Shown here piece after piece: positions 21,177 through 31,120 of a stretch of DNA of 64,000 bases. A model generated the notes under the pieces. The model worked only from the letters and a program-made list of their open reading frames with translations, did not search any database and was not told the DNA's origin. Both the position numbers and the translations under genes were made by a program. This DNA comes from CAVURS01 sp963834425 (lineage in GTDB: Bacteria; Actinomycetota; Actinomycetes; Actinomycetales; CAVURS01), in assembly GCA_963834425.1 (NCBI GenBank), contig CAWIBR010000006.1:1-64000 (forward strand). Direction: 5' to 3'. Every line of letters begins with the position of its first letter. The stretch's first letter is position 1.

Positions 21177-21617
21177 ATGCCCGTTCGTACCGCGCACACC
21201 GCCTGGACCGGGACCTTGCAGGAAGGGTCCGGCAACGTCGAGCTGGTCAGCTCCGGCGTCGGCTCCTTCGACGTGTCGTTCCCGAAGCGCGCGGCCGACG
21301 AGGCCGGTGGCGTGACCAGCCCCGAGGAGCTGATCGCGGCCGCCCACTCGTCCTGCTACGCGATGGCGCTGTCGGCCGAGATCGCCGGAGCCGGCGGCAC
21401 GCCGCAGAGCCTGGACATCACCGCCGACGTCCGGCTCAGCCCCGACCCCGCGGGCGGCTTCCGGATCAGTGCCATCACGCTGACGGTGCGCGGCACGGTC
21501 GACGGCCTGGACGAGGCCGGCTTCGTGGCCGCCGCCGAGAAGGCCAAGGCCGGTTGTCCGGTGAGCAAGGCGCTCACCGGCGTGGACAAGATCACGCTGG
21601 ACGCCGCGCTCGCCTGA
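21177..21617 (+). CDS. OsmC/Ohr-family peroxide-reducing protein
   Basis: A 146-residue thiol peroxidase of the OsmC family, which reduces organic hydroperoxides. The two active-site cysteines are visible: one in AAAHSSCYAMALSAE and one in KAGCPVSKAL. The N-terminal Arg region (VRTAHTAWTGTL) is also typical. AAGGAGA precedes the ATG by six bases. OsmC rather than Ohr is suggested by the HSSCYAM motif and the N-terminal extension with the T-A-x-W-x-G-(T/S)-L pattern. Confidence 0.88.
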   Translation: MPVRTAHTAWTGTLQEGSGNVELVSSGVGSFDVSFPKRAADEAGGVTSPEELIAAAHSSCYAMALSAEIAGAGGTPQSLDITADVRLSPDPAGGFRISAITLTVRGTVDGLDEAGFVAAAEKAKAGCPVSKALTGVDKITLDAALA

Positions 21618-21661
21618 GCTCAGCGCTCCGCCGCTCGTCACCGCGTCATGGCGCGGTCGGC

Positions 21662-24600
21662 TCAGAGCTCGGCGATGGCTCGACGAATCCGCTTGTCCGA
21701 CACCGGGAACGCCGTGCGCAGCGGTTGGGCGAACAGGCTGACCCGCAGCTCCTCGACCATCCAGCGGATGTCATCGACGGCGCCGGACTCGCGCCGGCTG
21801 TCGGGCAGCCGGGCCACGGCCGCGGCCAGCTCGTCCTGCAGCTGATGCACCTGCCACATGGCCGCGTCGTCGCGCTGCGGATGGTCGGAGACCCGCGACA
21901 ACCGGATGCCGATGCCGTCCAGGTAGCGCTGCAGGTCCGGCAGCCGGCGCGCTCCCGCTGATGCGACGAAGCCATCGGCCAGCAACGCATCGAGCTGCCC
22001 GGTCACGTCGCTCAGGGTCGGCAGCAGGGACATCGACGACAGGGCGCTCACCTGCCGCCGGATCTCCTGGCCGGAGGCTGAGCAGGCTCACGACCTCGGT
22101 GAGCACCCGGGTGAAGGTCGCCGGCAGCGCCGGACCGACCCGGCTGCGCAACGCGGCGTACTCGTCGGCACCGCGTGGCACCGGCCCGTCCTGGGCCACC
22201 AGCTCATCCAGAGCCGCGTCCAGCACGTCGGCGAGCAAGGCCGGAGTCCCGCCCCGGTGCGGGGGAGCCGCCAGGACCAGGCGCTGCTGGTTGGACAGGG
22301 TCCGCAGCGCCGCCGGCGCAGGGTCCGGCAGCTCGAGGGCGAGCAATCGGCGTACGCCGCGGGAGTGGCGCCGGTGCGCCTCCTCGGCCGAGCCGAGCAC
22401 CCGCACCGAGACGGAGTCGCCGTCGTCGACGAGCGCCGGGTAGCCGTGGACGAGCCCGCCCGCGCGTTCGACCTCGATCACGTCGGGCAGGTCCGGCGGC
22501 TCGCCCACGGCCCAGGTGCGCAGGCCCTGCCGTCGCACGTCGGGGCCGACTCGGGCCGTGGCCTCGCCCAATGCCTCCGCGGTGCGCGGTGCATGCCGGG
22601 CCGCGAGGTCGGCCAGGTCGAGACCTCGGTCGACGACGGGCGATCTGAGGTCGGCGCTCTCGTGGACGACGAAGGTGATCCGCAGGTGCGGGGGGATGCG
22701 GGCGAGATCCCAGTCCTCGTCGCGAATCCGGTTGCCCCCCATCGCTTCCAGCGCATCGGCCAGGGCCGTCCGGAGGTCGACCGAGCCGACCCGTTCGCTC
22801 AGCGCGGCCAGTGCCGCAGTCGCGAAGTTGGGCGCGGGCACGTAGCTGCGCCGGATCGCCTTGGGGAGCGAGCGGATCAGCGCCGTCACGAGCTCCTCGC
22901 GCAGGCCCGGCACCTGCCAGCTGAACGGCGCAGGGTCCAGGTGACCCAGCACATCGAGCGGCACGTGGACGGTGACGCCGTCCGCGGCTGACCCGGGGTC
23001 GAACTCATAGGTCAGCGGCAGCGCCACTCCGCCGGCGCGCCAGGTCGCGGGGAACGCCTCCTCGCTGACCGCGGCCGCATCCTGGCCGCGCAGCACGGAG
23101 TCGTCGAAGGTCAGCCGGTCGGGTTGCTCGCGCCGCTCGCGCTTCCACCAACGATCGAAGTGGCGTTGGGAGACCACATCGGCCGGGATTCGGGCGTCGA
23201 AGAACGCGAACCGCGCCTCCTCGTCGGCAAGGAGACCCCGCTGACGGACGCGCGCCTCGAGTCGCTCGACCTCCTCGATCCGGGCCGCGTTGACCCGGAC
23301 GAAACGGTGGTGGGTGGTCCACTCGCCGCCGACGAGCGCGTGCCGGATGAACAGCTCGCGCGACAACTCCGGGTCGATCGCGCCGTACGCCACCCGGCGA
23401 CCCACCACGAGCGGGAGGCCGTAGAGCGTGACCCGTTCGTACGCCATGACCGCGCCGCGCCGGGCCGACCAGTGCGGCTCGCTGTAGCTGCGCGACACCA
23501 GGTGAGCGGCAAGCGGCTCCACCCAGGCCGGCTCGATCCGCGCAGCCACCCGGCCGAACAGCCGCGAGGTCTCCACGAGCTCGGCGGCGACAACCCAGGG
23601 CGGCGGGCGCCGGGCGAGCGCGGATCCCGGCCACAGGACGAAGCGAGCGCCCCGCGCGCCCAGGTAGTCGCGCCGCTCGCCGTCCCGCATCCCGATGTGC
23701 GAGAGCAGCCCGGCCAGCAGGGCCTGGTGCAGCCGGGCGGCGTCGGTCTCGGCCGGCAGCTGGCCGCTGGGGACCGACAGGCCGATGTCCTTGGCCACCC
23801 GGCGGAGCTGGCTGACCAGGTCCTGCCACTCGCGGATCCGCAGGTAGTGGAGCATCTCGGCTTGGCAGAGACGACGAAAAGCACTGGAGGACAACGCCTT
23901 CTGCTGCTCGCGCAGATAGCGCCAGAGGTTGAGGTAGGTGACGAAGTCCGATCCAGGGTCGGCAAATCGTGCATGCAGCTGCTGGGCTCGCTCCTGGCGG
24001 TCGACGGGTCGCTCGCGCGGATCCTGGATCGACAGCGCTGCGGCGACGACCAGCATCTCGCCCAGGCAGCCGGCCCGGTCGGCCTCGAGGACCATCCGGC
24101 CCATGCGGGGGTCCACGGGGAGCCGGGCCAGGCGTCGACCGAGGGCGGTGAGCCGTTGCGGCTGGTCGGCTGCGGTGGGTTCCAGTGCACCCAGCTCGTG
24201 CAGCAGCGCGCGACCGTCGCGGATCTGGCGTCGATCGGGCGGCTCCAGGAAGGGGAACGCCTCGACGTCGCCGAGGCCGACCGCGGTCATCTGCAGGATG
24301 ACCGAAGCCAGGTTGGTGCGCAGGATCTCCGGGTCGGTGAACTCCGGGCGCGCGGCGAAGTCGTCCTCGGGGTAGAGCCGGATGCAGACGCCGGCGGCAA
24401 CCCGGCCGCAGCGCCCGGCCCGCTGCTGGGCGCTGGCCTGGCTGATCGGCTCGATCGGCAGGCGCTGGACCTTGAGCCGATGGCTGTAGCGCGAGATCCG
24501 GGCCGTGCCCGGGTCCACGACGTAGCGGATGCCGGGGACGGTCAGGGACGTCTCGGCGACGTTGGTGGCCAGGACGACCCGGCGGCCGGTGTGCGTGGAG

Positions 24601-25428
24601 AAGACCCGGTGCTGCTCGGCCGACGAGAGCCGCGCGAAGAGTGGGCAGCACCTCGGTCCGGGGTAGCTCACGACGCCGCAGGGCATCGGCGGTGTCCCGG
24701 ATCTCCCGCTCGCCCGAGCAGAAGACGAGGATGTCGCCGTCGCCCTCGGTCCACAGCTCGTCGACGGCGTCGAGCACGGCCTGCACCTGGTCGCGGTCGT
24801 CCGGCGTCTCGGCCTGCGGGCCGTAGGGCCGGTAGCGCACCTCGACCGGATAGGTGCGACCGCTGACCTCGATCACCGGCGCATCGTCGAAATGGCGCGA
24901 GAACCGTTGCGGGTCAATGGTGGCCGAGGTGATGATCAACTTGAGGTCGGGTCGTTGACGCAGCAGGCCGTGCAGGTAGCCCAGCAGGAAGTCGATGTTC
25001 AGGCTGCGCTCGTGGGCCTCGTCGATGATCAACGTGTCGTAGCGACGCAGCATCGGATCCCGCTGCACCTCGGCCAGCAGGATCCCGTCGGTCATCAGCT
25101 TGAGTCGGGTGTCCGGTCCGGTGTGGTCGGAGAAGCGCACCTGGTAGCCCACCGTCGTACCGAGCGGGACCCCGAGCTCCTCGGCGATCCGGTCGGCGAC
25201 CGAGCGCGCCGCGATCCGGCGCGGCTGGGTGTGGCCGATCAGCCGGCCGTCCGCGCCACGACCGAGCTCGAGGCAGATCTTGGGCAGCTGGGTCGTCTTG
25301 CCCGATCCGGTCTCGCCCGCCACGACCACGACCTGGTGGTCTCGGATCGCGGCGGCCAGCTCGTCGCGGCGCTGGCTGACCGGCAGCTCCTCCGGATAGC
25401 GGATCAGCAGCTGCGTGGTCGAGGACAT
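21662..25428 (-). CDS. hrpA: ATP-dependent RNA helicase HrpA (two frameshifts)
   Basis: DEAH-box RNA helicase of ~1,255 residues, the usual HrpA size. Motif I is GETGSGKTTQLPKI, motif Ia QPRRIAARSVADRIAEELG, motif II DEAHERSLNIDFLLGYL, motif III SATID, motif V LATNVAETSLTVPGIRYVVD and motif VI QQRAGRCGRV. A winged-helix/ratchet region and the long DUF3418-type C-terminal domain follow (LPLTYEFDPGSAADGVTVHVP). HrpA acts on mRNA and stalled ribosomes in E. coli. One extra base near 24645 breaks the frame after REIRDTADALRRREL, and another lies near 22080. The gene start at 25428 (MSSTTQLLIRYPEELPV) is followed at once by the helicase core. Confidence 0.92.
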
Positions 25429-25466
25429 GACCCACCCAGCCTAGGTCCGATCCCACGCCTGGTCTT

Positions 25467-25568
25467 GGCCGTCGAAACCGGGTTTGGCCCCCGAAACCGG
25501 GGTCTTGAGGCTGACTCCAGGGGGTGAAAAAAACCCGGAACCGACGGCCAAACCCGGAACCGACGGCC
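25467..25568. repeat. Nested tandem and inverted repeat between GT39 and hrpA genes
   Basis: Two exact tandem copies of aaacccggaaccgacggcc (25531-25549 and 25550-25568). Facing them about 45 bases away are inverted relatives: ggccgtcgaaaccgggttt (25467-25485, 16 of 19 positions complementary) and a weaker second copy at 25486-25502. The whole block can fold into long alternative stems. It lies in the gap upstream of hrpA and downstream of nothing on the plus strand. It could be a transcript-processing or REP-like element. Confidence 0.7.
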
Positions 25569-25581
25569 AGGACAAGCGCGG

Positions 25582-27030
25582 TCAGTCGATGTGGGCCATC
25601 TCGGGCCAGAGCTGGGCCCAGGGCAGGCGAGGCCCGGTGCAGACCCAGAGCCGCTCGCCGTCGGTGTCGGTGTCGGTCTTGATCCCGGAGTGGATCGTGC
25701 CGTCCGGCCGGCACGAGGTGAACCAGGTCTGCAGCTGGGAGGCGTCGTCCCAGCCGACCGCCAGCACGGTCTGGGTGCCGTCCGGTGGTCGCCCGAAGTC
25801 GGCCATGCTGTTGTGCCCCGAGTAGGCCTGCGGCAGGTGGTACGACGGCCCGTACCGGGCGAGGGCACCCGCGTCGGAGTAGTCCTCGGTCAACAGGGCC
25901 GGCGCTGGCTCGCCGGCGGTGCGGGGCAACGCGTCGTACGCCGCGGCGACCTGGCGGGCGAACGTCGGCCAGCCGACCATGCCATCGACGTCCTGGTTGA
26001 CCGCTTCGACGAAGCCCGGAACGTTGTCGGTCGGGAAGACCGGCAGGAAGAGCATGGTGCTGGCGGCGAGGCTCAGCACCGTTGCGGCAGTGAACAATCC
26101 GAGCCGCAGCCGCTGATGCTTGCGGCGCAGCCAGTCGACCGTGACGATGGCTCCCGGCGCGACCAGCGCGAGCAGCTCGGGCCCGTCGTAGTAGGCCTTG
26201 CCGCCCGCAAGGAGCACGATCGCGATGACCACGACATAGGACACGCTGATCAGCCGGTACGGCCGCAAGGCCGCGCGCCGCCACGGGGCCAGGAAGCCGG
26301 CCACGAGCACCGGCAGATAGAAGGGCGAGGTCAGGGCCAGCTGCAGCACGATCACCTGGGGGCGGCTGCCATAGGTGCCGTTGCCCTGGCTCAGCGAGGA
26401 GGCCATGGTCAGCTCCGGCCAGCTGTGCGTCGCCTCCCAGATCAGGTTCGGAGCGGCGATGACCAGGCCGGCCACGGTGCCCAGCAGGACCCATCGCGAG
26501 AGCAGCAGGCGCAGGTCGCGGCTCCAGGCCAGGCCGGCGAGCAGACCGATGACGGGCAACGCCACGAGGTACTTGTTGAGGATCGACGCACCGGCCAGGG
26601 CCGCCGCGAGGCCGATCCAGCGCGGGTCGCGGGTGCGTACGGCCCGGACCACGAGGTAGGTCAGGGCGAGGCCCACGACCACGTCGAGGTCCTCGGTGCT
26701 CAGCAGGTGCCCGACCGCGAGGGTCAGCGAGCTGACCGCGATGACGATCGAGGCCAACAGCTGAGCCCAGCGGTCGCCGCCAAGCTCCCGGGTCAGGCCC
26801 GCGACGAGCAGGACGATGGCTCCGGCCGCCAGCGCGGCCGGGACGCGCAGCACGACCAGGTTGTTGTGGGCCAGCACGTCGGCCACCCGGGCCACGGCCG
26901 GCACGAACGGCGGCTGGTCGACGTAGCCCCAGGCCAGGTGCCGGCCGCAGAGGACGAAGTAGAGCTCGTCCCGATGCCAGCCGTAGCGGTCGGCGAGGGC
27001 GATCAGGACGACGACGACCCCGGCCGCCAC
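25582..27030 (-). CDS. GT39-family glycosyltransferase (ArnT/PMT-like), membrane
   Basis: A polytopic GT-C transferase of at least 482 residues. After the first helix (VAAGVVVVLIALAD) comes the catalytic-loop signature YGWHRDELYFVLCGRHLAWG, with the acidic D-E pair, then YVDQPPFVPAVAR. Further helices follow, then LSTEDLDVVVGLALTYLVV and SILNKYLVALPVIGLLAGLAW. The soluble C-terminal domain ends at EMAHID. It probably transfers a sugar from a polyprenyl-phosphate carrier outside the membrane. The start is uncertain. GTG at 27030 places helix 1 at the N-terminus; the frame is open upstream, but there it overlaps the repeat-protein gene at 27084-27374. It probably forms an operon with that gene and the hydrolase upstream. 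Confidence 0.85.
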   Translation of the reverse strand: MAAGVVVVLIALADRYGWHRDELYFVLCGRHLAWGYVDQPPFVPAVARVADVLAHNNLVVLRVPAALAAGAIVLLVAGLTRELGGDRWAQLLASIVIAVSSLTLAVGHLLSTEDLDVVVGLALTYLVVRAVRTRDPRWIGLAAALAGASILNKYLVALPVIGLLAGLAWSRDLRLLLSRWVLLGTVAGLVIAAPNLIWEATHSWPELTMASSLSQGNGTYGSRPQVIVLQLALTSPFYLPVLVAGFLAPWRRAALRPYRLISVSYVVVIAIVLLAGGKAYYDGPELLALVAPGAIVTVDWLRRKHQRLRLGLFTAATVLSLAASTMLFLPVFPTDNVPGFVEAVNQDVDGMVGWPTFARQVAAAYDALPRTAGEPAPALLTEDYSDAGALARYGPSYHLPQAYSGHNSMADFGRPPDGTQTVLAVGWDDASQLQTWFTSCRPDGTIHSGIKTDTDTDGERLWVCTGPRLPWAQLWPEMAHID

Positions 27031-27083
27031 GGCCAGCGGCGCGCGCGTGCGGTGCTGCGGGACCGCCCCGCCGATCGGTTGGC

Positions 27084-27374
27084 TCAGCTCGGATCTTCGT
27101 TGTGGGCGGCCATCAGGCCGCGGGCCGAGGCGTAGGACATGACCGACCAGCGGGACCGGTCGGACAGCAAGGAGCCAAGGCTGCGCGACGAACCGACCGA
27201 GAGGGCCGAGGCGAACGACCCGATGCTGGCGATCGAGAAGGCGGATCCGACCGAACCGATCGAGAGCACCGAGCCGCGCGAACCGATCGACAGGATCGAG
27301 TCCTGCGACCAGAGCGACCATTTCGATCCCGACCCGGGTGCGGGCAGCAGTCGCCCGAGGATGCGTTGGCGCAT
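27084..27374 (-). CDS. Ser/Gly repeat mini-protein (SIGS-type repeats)
   Basis: A 96-residue protein starting MRQRILGRLLPAPGS, then KWSLWSQDS and an array of about seven hexad-like repeats of the pattern S-(I/V)-x-S-I-G-S or S-F-A-S-A-L-S (roughly residues 26-70). It ends SRWSVMSYASARGL. I recognise the same WSLWS plus SxxSIGS-repeat layout from unnamed actinobacterial proteins encoded beside membrane glycosyltransferases. The periodicity suggests a small beta-solenoid or an amphipathic sheet. It follows the alpha/beta hydrolase gene by 17 bases and precedes the GT39 gene, so an operon is likely. Function unknown. Confidence 0.75.
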   Translation of the reverse strand: MRQRILGRLLPAPGSGSKWSLWSQDSILSIGSRGSVLSIGSVGSAFSIASIGSFASALSVGSSRSLGSLLSDRSRWSVMSYASARGLMAAHNEDPS

Positions 27375-27391
27375 GCCGTCAGCATGCCGGG

Positions 27392-28426
27392 TCAGGTCGC
27401 ACTGCGCTCGCTCATCGGGCTCGCCGGCCCGGCGCCCGCCTCGTCCTCGGCGGGCGCGCCGGTGCGCAGCAGCCGCCGCCAGTCGCTGGGCTCCCAGGCG
27501 GCCGGAGTGGTCGTCGCGACGAACTCGGTCAGCACCCGCACGAAGCGCTCGGGGTCGGTGCGGAAGGGGAAGTGCCCGGCCTCCTCGAAGACGACCAGAC
27601 GGCTGCCCGTCATGGCGTCGTGGGCCCGGTAGCCGTGGTCCACCGGCACGACGGCGTCGCGCCGGCCCCAGACCAGCAGGGTGGGCATGCCGGCCGCCAA
27701 ATAGCACCGGTCGAGCATCGTGACCACCTGGCCCCGCCAGTCGACAACGCCGCGCAAGGTCCGGATGAAGGCGCTGCGCGAGCGGGCGTCGGGCAGCGCG
27801 CTGACCACGCGCAGCAGGTCGACCGAGTCCAGCCCCACGTCGGTGCCGCAGAGCCGCAGCAGCTCGGCGACCACTCGACTCTCCAACTTCACGCCGGGCA
27901 GTCGGAAGACCGCCAGCAGTTGGTCGGCCAGCGGCGCGGAAACCAAGCGCAGCAACGGGTTCAGCTCCTGGCCGACGCCGCCGGCGCCGACCAGGACGAG
28001 CCGCTCGGTGCGCTCGGGGAACTGGTAGGCGAACTGCATCGCGACTCCGCCGCCCAGGGAATGGCCGACGACGGTGACCTGGTCGATGTCGAGCACCCCG
28101 AGCAGGTCGCGCATCCCGTTGGCGTACGCCGCGACCGAGTAGTCGGCCCGCGGTTTGTCCGAACGACCGTGGCCCAACAGGTCGGGGGCGATCACGGTGT
28201 GCGTGCGCGCGAGCGCCGGGAGGACAGGAAGCCACGCCTGTGAGCTGTCGCCGATCCCGTGCAGCAGCAGCAGGACCGGGCCACTACCCGCCATCCGGTA
28301 GGCCCGGCGATAGCCGTGAATCGTGGCGAACCGTGGCCGCAGCTCGTCCGCCGGCCCGGCATCGGGCAGCGCGCTGAGATGCCCACGGGGTCGTGCGGGC
28401 GAGTGCACGGCCCCATGCTCGGGCAC
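27392..28426 (-). CDS. Alpha/beta-fold hydrolase
   Basis: A 344-residue alpha/beta hydrolase. The oxyanion region is LLLLHGIGDSSQAW, the nucleophile elbow VVGHSLGGGVAMQFA (catalytic Ser), the acid is in LLVWGRRDAVVPV and the histidine in EEAGHFPFRTDPERF. This is a typical esterase/lipase or MhpC-like hydrolase. The ~45-residue N-terminal extension is Pro/Ala/Arg-rich and may be partly untranslated; no better start is marked by a clear Shine-Dalgarno. The frame is intact. It may lead an operon with the repeat mini-protein and GT39 transferase. Confidence 0.85.
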   Translation of the reverse strand: MPEHGAVHSPARPRGHLSALPDAGPADELRPRFATIHGYRRAYRMAGSGPVLLLLHGIGDSSQAWLPVLPALARTHTVIAPDLLGHGRSDKPRADYSVAAYANGMRDLLGVLDIDQVTVVGHSLGGGVAMQFAYQFPERTERLVLVGAGGVGQELNPLLRLVSAPLADQLLAVFRLPGVKLESRVVAELLRLCGTDVGLDSVDLLRVVSALPDARSRSAFIRTLRGVVDWRGQVVTMLDRCYLAAGMPTLLVWGRRDAVVPVDHGYRAHDAMTGSRLVVFEEAGHFPFRTDPERFVRVLTEFVATTTPAAWEPSDWRRLLRTGAPAEDEAGAGPASPMSERSAT

Positions 28427-28499
28427 GGTCGAGCCCTTCGGCCAGCAAAACCAGGCCCCCGGACCGAGAAGTCACGCAGGTTTTACATAGGCTCCAGCG

Positions 28500-29246
28500 A
28501 TGAGCGATCGCGGCACGGCAGTGGTGACGGGTGCGAGCAGCGGCATCGGTGCGGCGACGGCTCGCCGGCTGGCGGCCGAGGGCTTCGACGTGGTTGCCGC
28601 GGCGCGGCGCGTGGATCGCCTCCAGGAGCTCGCGGCGGAGCATCCGTCGATCCGCGCCGTCGCGCTGGACGTCACCGACCCGGCATCGGTGGCCGACCTG
28701 GCCGCCGGTCTCCCCGACGTCGCCCTGCTGGTCAACAACGCGGGCGGCGCGATCGGCACCGATCCCATCGAGCGCGCGAATCCCGATGACTGGCAATGGA
28801 TGTACGACGTCAACGTGATCGGCGTCCTGCGCGTGACCCAGGCCTTGCTGCCCGCGCTCGAGGCCGGCGCGGGCGGTCACATCATCGTGATGTCGTCGAC
28901 CGCCGGTCACATCGTCTATGAGGGCGGCGGCGGCTACACGGCGGCCAAGCACGGCGCGACCGTCGTCGCCGAGACGTTGCGGCTGGAGCTCAACGGCCGG
29001 CCGGTGCGGGTCAGCGAGATCGCGCCGGGGATGGTGCGCACCGATGAGTTCGCGACCAAGCGGATGAGGGGCGACACCGACGCGGCCGCCGCCACCTACC
29101 GCGGCGTGGCCCAGCCGCTCGTGGCCGACGACATCGCTGACTGCGTCGCCTGGGTGGCCACCCGCCCGGCCCACGTCGACATCGACCTGCTGGTGGTCAA
29201 GCCGCTGGCTCAGGCTGCGGCGTACAAGGTGCACCGGGTCGACTGA
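28500..29246 (+). CDS. Short-chain dehydrogenase/reductase (SDR)
   Basis: A 248-residue classical SDR. The cofactor motif TGASSGIGAATARRLAAEG, the structural NNAG, the catalytic Ser in VMSSTAGHIVYEG and the catalytic Tyr/Lys in YTAAK are all present. The Arg pair after the second strand (AARRVDR) suggests NADP(H). This resembles the YdfG-like serine/3-hydroxy acid dehydrogenase group, whose members end with a similar IDLLVVKPLAQA segment. It is divergent from the hydrolase gene at 28426 with only 73 bases between them. Confidence 0.87.
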   Translation: MSDRGTAVVTGASSGIGAATARRLAAEGFDVVAAARRVDRLQELAAEHPSIRAVALDVTDPASVADLAAGLPDVALLVNNAGGAIGTDPIERANPDDWQWMYDVNVIGVLRVTQALLPALEAGAGGHIIVMSSTAGHIVYEGGGGYTAAKHGATVVAETLRLELNGRPVRVSEIAPGMVRTDEFATKRMRGDTDAAAATYRGVAQPLVADDIADCVAWVATRPAHVDIDLLVVKPLAQAAAYKVHRVD

Positions 29247-29252
29247 GGGCCC

Positions 29253-30094
29253 TCAGTCCGCGACCGACTCGACCCGGTCCAGGGTCAGGGCGGCGACCTC
29301 GGCCGCGTTGTTCTCCGGCAGCCAGTGGCCGGCCTCGAGCTCGACGAACAGGTACGCCGCGCTCACGTAGCGGCGGGTCGCCTGCGCCGCCGCCCGACCG
29401 AGCGCGAAGTCGTGCCGGCCCCACACGTAGGTCGTGGGCACCCGGATCCGGCCGATGTGGTCCGGCGCGGGAGGCCGGCAGGCCGCGGTACCAGCCGAGG
29501 GCGCCGGCCAACGCTCCCGGCTCGGCGAGCGCCGCGGCGTACTCCGCAGCCGCCGCTGCTGGGACGCCGCTCGAGCGCAGCTGGCCGCTCCATCCGCCCC
29601 GCGATCAGGCGCTCCGGCAGCCAGGGCAGCTGGAAGAAGCCCATGTACCAGGACCGCAGGCCCTGGCTGCTGTGGGTGAACGACCAGCCCAGGGCGGCCG
29701 GGTGCGGCGTCGAGAGGACGGTCAGCGAGGCGACCCGCTCGGGGTGCAGGCCGGCGAGCGCCCAGGCCGCCATCCCGCCCCAGTCGTGGCCGAGCACGTG
29801 GGCCTGGTCGACACCGGCGGCGTCCAGCAGCGCGACCGCGTCGTCGGCGATCGCGCCGATCCGGTACGCCGAGCGAGCGGTCGGCCGGGCGCCGGGGGAG
29901 TAGCCGCGCTGGGCGGGCGCGAGGGTGCGCAGACCGGCCTCGTGCAGCGCCGGGGCCACACCGTCGAACGCCGACGGGGTCTGCGGGAAGCCGTGCAGCA
30001 GCAGCACCGTGCGGTCGGCGTCGACCGGCCCCTCGTCGCGGACCTGGAAGGTCAGCCCGTCCCGGCTGAACTGGTGCACCCGTTCGCTCGCCAT
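29253..30094 (-). CDS. Epoxide-hydrolase-like alpha/beta hydrolase (frameshifted)
   Basis: About 280 residues. The HGFP oxyanion motif is LLLHGFPQTPSAFD, and the nucleophile elbow is VLGHDWGGMAAWALAG, where Asp replaces Ser as in epoxide hydrolases and haloalkane dehalogenases. Near 29580 the frame changes, and again near 29450. The C-terminal part then gives TTYVWGRHDFALGR and VELEAGHWLPENNAAEVAA (catalytic His). The N-terminus is MASERVHQFSRDGLTF. It is convergent with the SDR, with stops seven bases apart. Confidence 0.83.
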
Positions 30095-30234
30095 CCCGGC
30101 AGCCTAGGCGCTGGAGCCGGGCGCCGGTTATGCCGGCGTTGGCGAGCTTTCGGCGGCCCGAGCTGAGCACGACGCGCCACGCCAGGGCCGCGTCCGCTTT
30201 TCCCAAGCCGCCGCTGGCCTGGCAGGATCGTCGG

Positions 30235-31067
30235 ATGGGCTCCCACCGGACACGGGTGACACGTGCGCCCCGTGCGCCCGGAGTCCACGCCCGGCCGGTC
30301 GGCCCGCGGCACGCCGCCCGGCATCCGGAAGGCCCTTCGCACCCGCCCACCGCCCGCTCCGCGGCGCCCGCGACGAGCCACGCCCGGCTCTCCCCGGCCC
30401 AGGCGCGGCGCCGGGCCGCGGCCCGCGAGCGGATGCTCCAGCGCCGCCGGCGCTCGCTCGGCGCCCTCTCGCTCCTGGTCCTCGCCGTCACCGTGGTGAT
30501 CACGCTGACCCGGCCGAGCCCCCAGGAGGCCGTGGCCGCCTCGCGCGACGTCACGACCACGGTGCCCACCGACGCGTCTACACCTCCAACGCGGCCGCGA
30601 TGCTCCCGCCCGGAGCGCGCAGCCGACCAGGCCGCCGCGGGTGACCTGAGCGCGCCGATCCCGCCGCCACACCGGCCGTCACGGCCAAGCCGGTGACCTG
30701 GACCCAGCCGCGCGGGGCGACCATCCACTGCCCGGTCACCGTCACGGCCTGCGTCGACCTCAAGGCCAAGATCACCTGGCTGCAGCACGGCAGCACGATC
30801 TTCCTCGGACCGGTGCGCATGCAGCCCGGCGAGGGCAACAAGAAGACCCCGCGGGGCACCTTCACGATCAACAAGAAGGCCGCGGTCTACTTCAGCCACA
30901 CCTACGGCGGCGCCATGCCGTACTCGGTGTTCTGGGGCCACGACGGCATCGCCTACCACGAGGGCACCCTGACCGGCTTCTCGCACGGCTGCATCCACCT
31001 CTCGATGGCCAACGCCAAGAAGTTCTTCGCCGCCCTGCACAAGGGCGAGCGCGTCTACGTCGCCTGA
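30235..31067 (+). CDS. L,D-transpeptidase (YkuD domain), membrane-anchored (frameshifted)
   Basis: Cell-wall cross-linking enzyme. The N-terminus (MGSHRTRVTRAPRAPG) is long and basic, then a membrane anchor RSLGALSLLVLAVTVVITL, a linker, and the YkuD domain from about 30690: TIHCPVTVTACVDLKAKI, GEGNKKTPRGTFTINKK and the active-site motif GFSHGCIHLSMANAKKFF, with the conserved His and catalytic Cys. The VTWxxP-style repeats at the front of the domain are shorter than in Ldt proteins with Ig domains. Two frame changes near 30580 and 30670 separate the linker from the catalytic domain. Confidence 0.85.
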
Positions 31068-31120
31068 CCGACTGGGCGGATCGGCTCAACCGCACGCGAG
31101 GTGTCGTCGATGTCCCCTGG

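Noticed and set aside
23124..24866. Plus-strand open frame of 580 codons within hrpA
   Set aside because: Antisense shadow of the helicase gene; no motifs, and the opposite strand has the full helicase motif set.
25591..27135. Long plus-strand open frame opposite the GT39 gene
   Set aside because: It is rich in Gly, Arg, Gln and Asp with no family pattern, as expected for the antisense of a GC-rich gene; the minus strand encodes a clear GT39 protein.
27139..27723. Plus-strand ORF rich in Asp/Glu/Pro/Arg repeats
   Set aside because: It is the antisense of the Ser/Gly repeat mini-protein and hydrolase; its repeats simply mirror the repeats on the minus strand.
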